NCBI GenBank assembly: GCA_019186825.1
Contig: JABARP010000018.1
Coordinates: 1 to 64,000 of the forward strand
Length of the DNA: 64,000 bases
Origin: Pyrinomonadaceae bacterium
GTDB lineage: Bacteria; Acidobacteriota; Blastocatellia; Pyrinomonadales; Pyrinomonadaceae
Direction: 5' to 3'
Shown here in pieces: positions 60,998 to 64,000 of the stretch. Position numbers and translations under genes: made by a program. Below the pieces are notes generated by a model. That model had not been told where the DNA came from. It did no database searches and saw nothing but the letters and a program-made list of their open reading frames with translations. How positions within the stretch are numbered: the first letter of the stretch is position 1; each line of letters begins with the position of its first letter.

Positions 60998-61602
60998 TTT
61001 TGGTTTGAGCTTGAGCGGACTTCGCGACCTCGTGCGACGCTTGAGCTCATCACCAAGCGATATACGAGCCCTATCGGCAACCCGACGACATTCCAATAGT
61101 CGCCTTCGATTCCCTTGATGAATAGCGCCGCCTGCGCCTGAACAGCATATGCACCGGCCTTATCGAGCGGCTCGCCACGCTCGGCGAGAAACGTGATCTC
61201 GTCCTCATTCATCGGCACAAAATCGACGCGAGTCTTTTCAAGCGCGCTCTCGACCTTGCCGTTGAACGCCGCAGCAACGCCGGTCAACACGAAATGCGAT
61301 CGCCCCGAAAGCGTTCGCAGCATGCGCTTTGCATCCTCTACGTCAACGGGTTTGCCAAGAATCTCGCCGTCAACGACGACCGTCGTATCGGCACCGAGAA
61401 CGATCTCATTCGGCCGAATGGATGCGACCGCCAGGGCCTTCTCGCGAGCGAGCCTTGTAACGTAATCTTCGGGGCCCTCGCCCGCGATCTCACTCTCGTC
61501 GATGTCCGCCGGCAGCTTTTCAAATGGCCAGCCGACCGACGTCAGTATCTCCACTCGGCGCGGACTCGCCGATGCAAGTATGATTTTTGGAAGCTCGATC
61601 AT
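60994..61602 (-). CDS. maf: Maf-family nucleoside triphosphate pyrophosphatase
   Basis: Hydrolyses non-canonical or modified dTTP/UTP/CTP, limiting misincorporation. 202 residues: IILASASPRRVEILTSVGWP, ARLAREKALAVA-type, EIVLGADTTVVVDGEILGKP, DAKRMLRTLSGRSHFVLTGV and the late DKAGAYAVQAQAALFIKGIE-GDYWNVVGLP. Convergent overlap of four bases with the redoxin-like gene; divergent from the DciA-like gene. Confidence 0.94.
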   Translation of the reverse strand: MIELPKIILASASPRRVEILTSVGWPFEKLPADIDESEIAGEGPEDYVTRLAREKALAVASIRPNEIVLGADTTVVVDGEILGKPVDVEDAKRMLRTLSGRSHFVLTGVAAAFNGKVESALEKTRVDFVPMNEDEITFLAERGEPLDKAGAYAVQAQAALFIKGIEGDYWNVVGLPIGLVYRLVMSSSVARGREVRSSSNQN

Positions 61603-61651
61603 ATTTGGGGTTAACGCAAATATTTCGGCATTGTCGGAATATGCCCCTAAA

Positions 61652-62116
61652 ATGATAAATTATGAGCAGGACAACAAACTAATGGAGCCGCTCTTTAGCA
61701 CATTTCCGAGTATTTTGAAGGAGGTCAATGCCGCTCCGGAAGTGTTGGAGAGCCTAGTATTTTCGACATGGCCTGCCGCGGTCGGCGAACTCGTCGGTAA
61801 ACGGACACAGCCGCTCCGATTCGAGTCAAAACGCCTGACCGTCGCTGTCGAAGATAAGACCTGGAAGGTGCATCTCGAAGAGCTTGCGGGACAGATACTC
61901 GCGAAGCTGAACAACCTTTGCGGCAATGGTTCGGTCGCGTTTGTCGAGTTCAAGATCGAGCCGCGATCGATCGTCTCGAATGCCGGAGAGCAACAGTCAA
62001 CGCCGACGAACACCGAGATCTCGAAGGAACTGCGTCTCGCCGCTGCAAACATCAAGGACGCGAGCCTCCGCAACTCCTTCATCGAAGCGGCAACAGTATA
62101 TCTTTCTCGCGGATAG
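61652..62116 (+). CDS. DUF721/DciA-like protein
   Basis: 154 residues from ATG 61652 (ATG 61682 possible). VLESLVFSTWPAAVGELVGK, RFESKRLTVAVEDKTWKVHL and EELAGQILAKLNN form the DUF721 KH-like domain, the module found in DciA, which loads the replicative helicase. The usual N-terminal region of about 30-40 residues is present but the C-terminal tail is different. Transcribed ahead of gatC by 11 bases. Function by family similarity only. Confidence 0.72.
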   Translation: MINYEQDNKLMEPLFSTFPSILKEVNAAPEVLESLVFSTWPAAVGELVGKRTQPLRFESKRLTVAVEDKTWKVHLEELAGQILAKLNNLCGNGSVAFVEFKIEPRSIVSNAGEQQSTPTNTEISKELRLAAANIKDASLRNSFIEAATVYLSRG

Positions 62117-62127
62117 CAAGATTTTTT

Positions 62128-62409
62128 ATGGATGTAAAGCATGTAGCAAAACTCGCACATATTGCGATCACCGACGAAGAGGCCGCCATCTACGGGCCGC
62201 AGCTCGCCGGCATTGTCGAATACATCGAGCAGCTGAACACTCTCGACACAGAGTCCGTCGAACCGATGCTCGGCGGCCTAACCGTCGAGGGCGAGGCCAC
62301 GCGAACGATCCGAGCGGATGACGTTCGGCCGTCTTTCACCGTCGAGGAAGCGACCGGCCAGGCACCTGATCCCGTTGCGGGGCATTTTCGCGTGCCCAAG
62401 GTTTTGTGA
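62128..62409 (+). CDS. gatC: Aspartyl/glutamyl-tRNA amidotransferase subunit C
   Basis: 93 residues from ATG 62128 (MDVKHVAKLAHIAITDEEAA). The fold and length match GatC, with QLAGIVEYIEQLNTLDTESV, then EPMLGGLTVEGEATRTIRAD and the tail AGHFRVPKVL. It stabilises GatA in the GatCAB complex, which corrects Glu-tRNA(Gln) and Asp-tRNA(Asn). An open frame extends upstream into the DciA-like gene but has no support. Confidence 0.94.
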   Translation: MDVKHVAKLAHIAITDEEAAIYGPQLAGIVEYIEQLNTLDTESVEPMLGGLTVEGEATRTIRADDVRPSFTVEEATGQAPDPVAGHFRVPKVL

Positions 62410-62436
62410 GGTTTTTTTTTGGAGATGTTCGGTCGA

Positions 62437-62889
62437 ATGAGACGAGTATCAAGTCTGTTGGTCGTTGTATCTGTCGCGGTCTTGGCCGCGTTATTTGCCG
62501 CGTCGTGCCGCGTCGAAACCTTCGACGAGTCACCATGCGGCGAGGCGAAAGATGCGGCCCACAGATTGTATTCGTTTCATTTTGGAAATGATATGACGCC
62601 TTCGCCCGAGAATCTCGAAAAACGAAAGCGATATCTGACCGACGAACTTTTCAAGCAATTATCGGCGAACACCTCGCGAACGGATTATTTTACGGCGTCG
62701 GAGAATTTCCCGCGCACGTTCAAGATCGGCCAATGCACGCTGAATTCGCCCAATGACGCTACTGTCCAGGTGCAGATCTACTGGAAGGACGATTACACGA
62801 CCGTACAGAAAGATCTGCTTGTCGATGTCGTCAAGCGTGCAAACGACTGGCTGATCAACAGCGTAACGCCCGATCCAAAATCAAAATAG
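62437..62889 (+). CDS. Putative lipoprotein of unknown function between gatC and gatA
   Basis: 150 residues if started at ATG 62437 (TTG 62419 and ATG 62425 are alternatives). The leader [23 protein letters not shown] ends in a lipobox-like AASC, so it is probably lipid-anchored. Mature part: [40 protein letters not shown] and [20 protein letters not shown]. This resembles small DUF3828-type lipoproteins only loosely. It is inserted between gatC and gatA, 27 and 8 bases from each, an unusual location. Confidence 0.65.
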   Translation: MRRVSSLLVVVSVAVLAALFAASCRVETFDESPCGEAKDAAHRLYSFHFGNDMTPSPENLEKRKRYLTDELFKQLSANTSRTDYFTASENFPRTFKIGQCTLNSPNDATVQVQIYWKDDYTTVQKDLLVDVVKRANDWLINSVTPDPKSK

Positions 62890-62897
62890 CTTTTTCT

Positions 62898-64000
62898 ATG
62901 TCAATTGTTAGCGAAATCGAACGCGTTCTCGACAACGCAGAGCGTGTGAACGGGGACTTGAATTCTTTCCTAAGCGTTGAACGCACTTCTGCCCTGGAAC
63001 AGGCGGCGGCTCTCGACACGTCATCGGACGCGACGCCGCTGAAAGGTTTTGCGATCGGGATCAAAGACAATATTTGTGTAAAGGGCATGCAGGCGACCTG
63101 CGGATCGCGCATCCTTGGAAATTACAAGGCCCATTACGACGCGACGGCCGTCGAACGGCTAAAGGCGGCAGGTGCCGTCATAGTCGGCAAGACAAATATG
63201 GATGAATTCGCGATGGGTTCGTCGAATGAATCGTCCGCTTTCGGGATCGTAAAAAACCCTTGGGATACGGAACGCGTTCCCGGCGGAAGTTCGGGCGGTT
63301 CGGCCGCGGCCGTCGCTTCCGGCGTCGTCCGTGCGGCATTGGGCAGCGAGACCGGCGGTTCTGTTCGCCAGCCCGCATCATTTTGCGGTATCGCAGGCCT
63401 GAAACCGACCTACGGACGTATCTCGCGCTACGGCCTCGTCGCTTTTGCTTCGTCGTTGGATAACATCGGCATCTTCGGTCAGCGTGTCCCGGATGTCGCA
63501 AATGTTCTGAGTGTGATCGCCGGACGCGACCCGCTCGATTCAACATCGGCGGATGTCGAGGTACCTGACTATGTCGCCGAACTCACCGGCGACATCAACG
63601 GCAAACGCATCGGTATCGTTCGCGACCTCATCGGCGAAGGCCTCGACGCAGATGTCAAAAACAGCATCGAAGACGCCATTGATAATCTTAAGAAACTCGG
63701 TGCGGTTCCCGTCGATATTACATTGCCGCACGCAAAATATGGCATCGCCGTTTATTACATCATCGCGACCGCCGAGGCATCGTCAAATCTTGCACGATTC
63801 GACGGCGTCCGATACGGCTTTCGAAGCGAGGAGGCCGAAGGGCTCCGCGAGATGTATATGAGAACCCGCGACGAAGGTTTCGGTGCTGAGGTCAAACGCC
63901 GCATCTTGCTCGGTACCTATGTTCTTTCGAGCGGCTACTACGACGCGTATTACGCGAAGGCGCAAAAGGTACGGGCGTTAATAAAGCAGGACTACATCGA
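62898..64000 (+). CDS. gatA: Aspartyl/glutamyl-tRNA amidotransferase subunit A (C-terminal part outside window)
   Basis: Amidase subunit that releases ammonia from glutamine to amidate Glu-tRNA(Gln) or Asp-tRNA(Asn). 367 of about 480 residues fall inside the window. The Ser-cisSer-Lys triad is visible: K56 (GIKDNICVK), S131 ([14 protein letters not shown]) and S155 ([12 protein letters not shown]), with spacing 75 and 24 as in known GatA. ATG 62898 gives [20 protein letters not shown]. The truncation is the window edge. Confidence 0.96.
   Translation, partial: MSIVSEIERVLDNAERVNGDLNSFLSVERTSALEQAAALDTSSDATPLKGFAIGIKDNICVKGMQATCGSRILGNYKAHYDATAVERLKAAGAVIVGKTNMDEFAMGSSNESSAFGIVKNPWDTERVPGGSSGGSAAAVASGVVRAALGSETGGSVRQPASFCGIAGLKPTYGRISRYGLVAFASSLDNIGIFGQRVPDVANVLSVIAGRDPLDSTSADVEVPDYVAELTGDINGKRIGIVRDLIGEGLDADVKNSIEDAIDNLKKLGAVPVDITLPHAKYGIAVYYIIATAEASSNLARFDGVRYGFRSEEAEGLREMYMRTRDEGFGAEVKRRILLGTYVLSSGYYDAYYAKAQKVRALIKQDYI

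Overview
The window reads as a chromosomal segment of an Acidobacteriota-like bacterium. My guess of a Blastocatellia/Pyrinomonadales relative is an inference from a winged-helix/TPR regulator, many short secreted proteins of unknown function, and dense gene packing. Base composition is moderately GC-rich and even throughout. I see no plasmid, phage, transposase gene or CRISPR array. Almost every base is in a gene or a short intergenic gap. The one real non-coding stretch is 56.85-57.39 kb, a palindrome-rich repeat patch.

Layout. 0-2.6 kb: str ribosomal operon (rpsL-rpsG-fusA, minus strand) behind a near-consensus promoter and a leader of about 300 nt. 2.6-11.2 kb: long-chain acyl-CoA synthetase, a secreted DUF4920-like protein, an amidohydrolase, a two-gene membrane/TPR operon, an ECF sigma factor with an unusual PDZ-bearing anti-sigma partner, and secreted proteins. 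11.4-20.2 kb: trmL, a BON-domain protein, typA, a GNAT enzyme, a NIPSNAP operon carrying three copies of an unrecognised domain and facing an HxlR regulator, tRNA-Ala(CGC), and a winged-helix/TPR regulator. 20.4-30.4 kb: outer-membrane barrel, an ATP-grasp + EEP nuclease pair, then the M50 protease-trpS-scpA-scpB-rluB cluster. That cluster carries two insertions: an ArsC-like gene with an in-frame UGA exactly at the catalytic cysteine, and a HicAB toxin-antitoxin pair. An acyl-CoA dehydrogenase follows.

30.5-41.5 kb: a DinB pair under a palindromic operator, meaB and methylmalonyl-CoA epimerase (propionate/branched-chain metabolism), a PpiC foldase, an MBL hydrolase, mtnP, a PfkB kinase, fabI and a LOG-family protein. 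41.5-49.8 kb: cutA, a glutaryl-CoA-dehydrogenase-like enzyme, molybdenum cofactor genes moeA and moaC, a small six-cysteine secreted peptide with a TonB-C-like partner, VapBC, and an M50B/PRMT-like operon. 49.8-64 kb: uvrA, an AlbA-type regulator with GT-C, MFS and DUF2695 genes, the repeat patch, a second HxlR regulator facing a thioredoxin-like gene, folK-panB-panC (folate and pantothenate), maf, a DciA-like gene, and gatC-gatA (gatA runs off the end).

The most notable observation is the candidate selenoprotein at 25482-25826. The reading frame, ribosome binding site and family alignment all continue through a UGA that sits where the family has its nucleophilic cysteine. Other points of interest are the 57-kb inverted-repeat patch, the PDZ anti-sigma factor, the six-cysteine secreted peptide, a bacterial PRMT-like methyltransferase, and a cysteine-free secreted redoxin.
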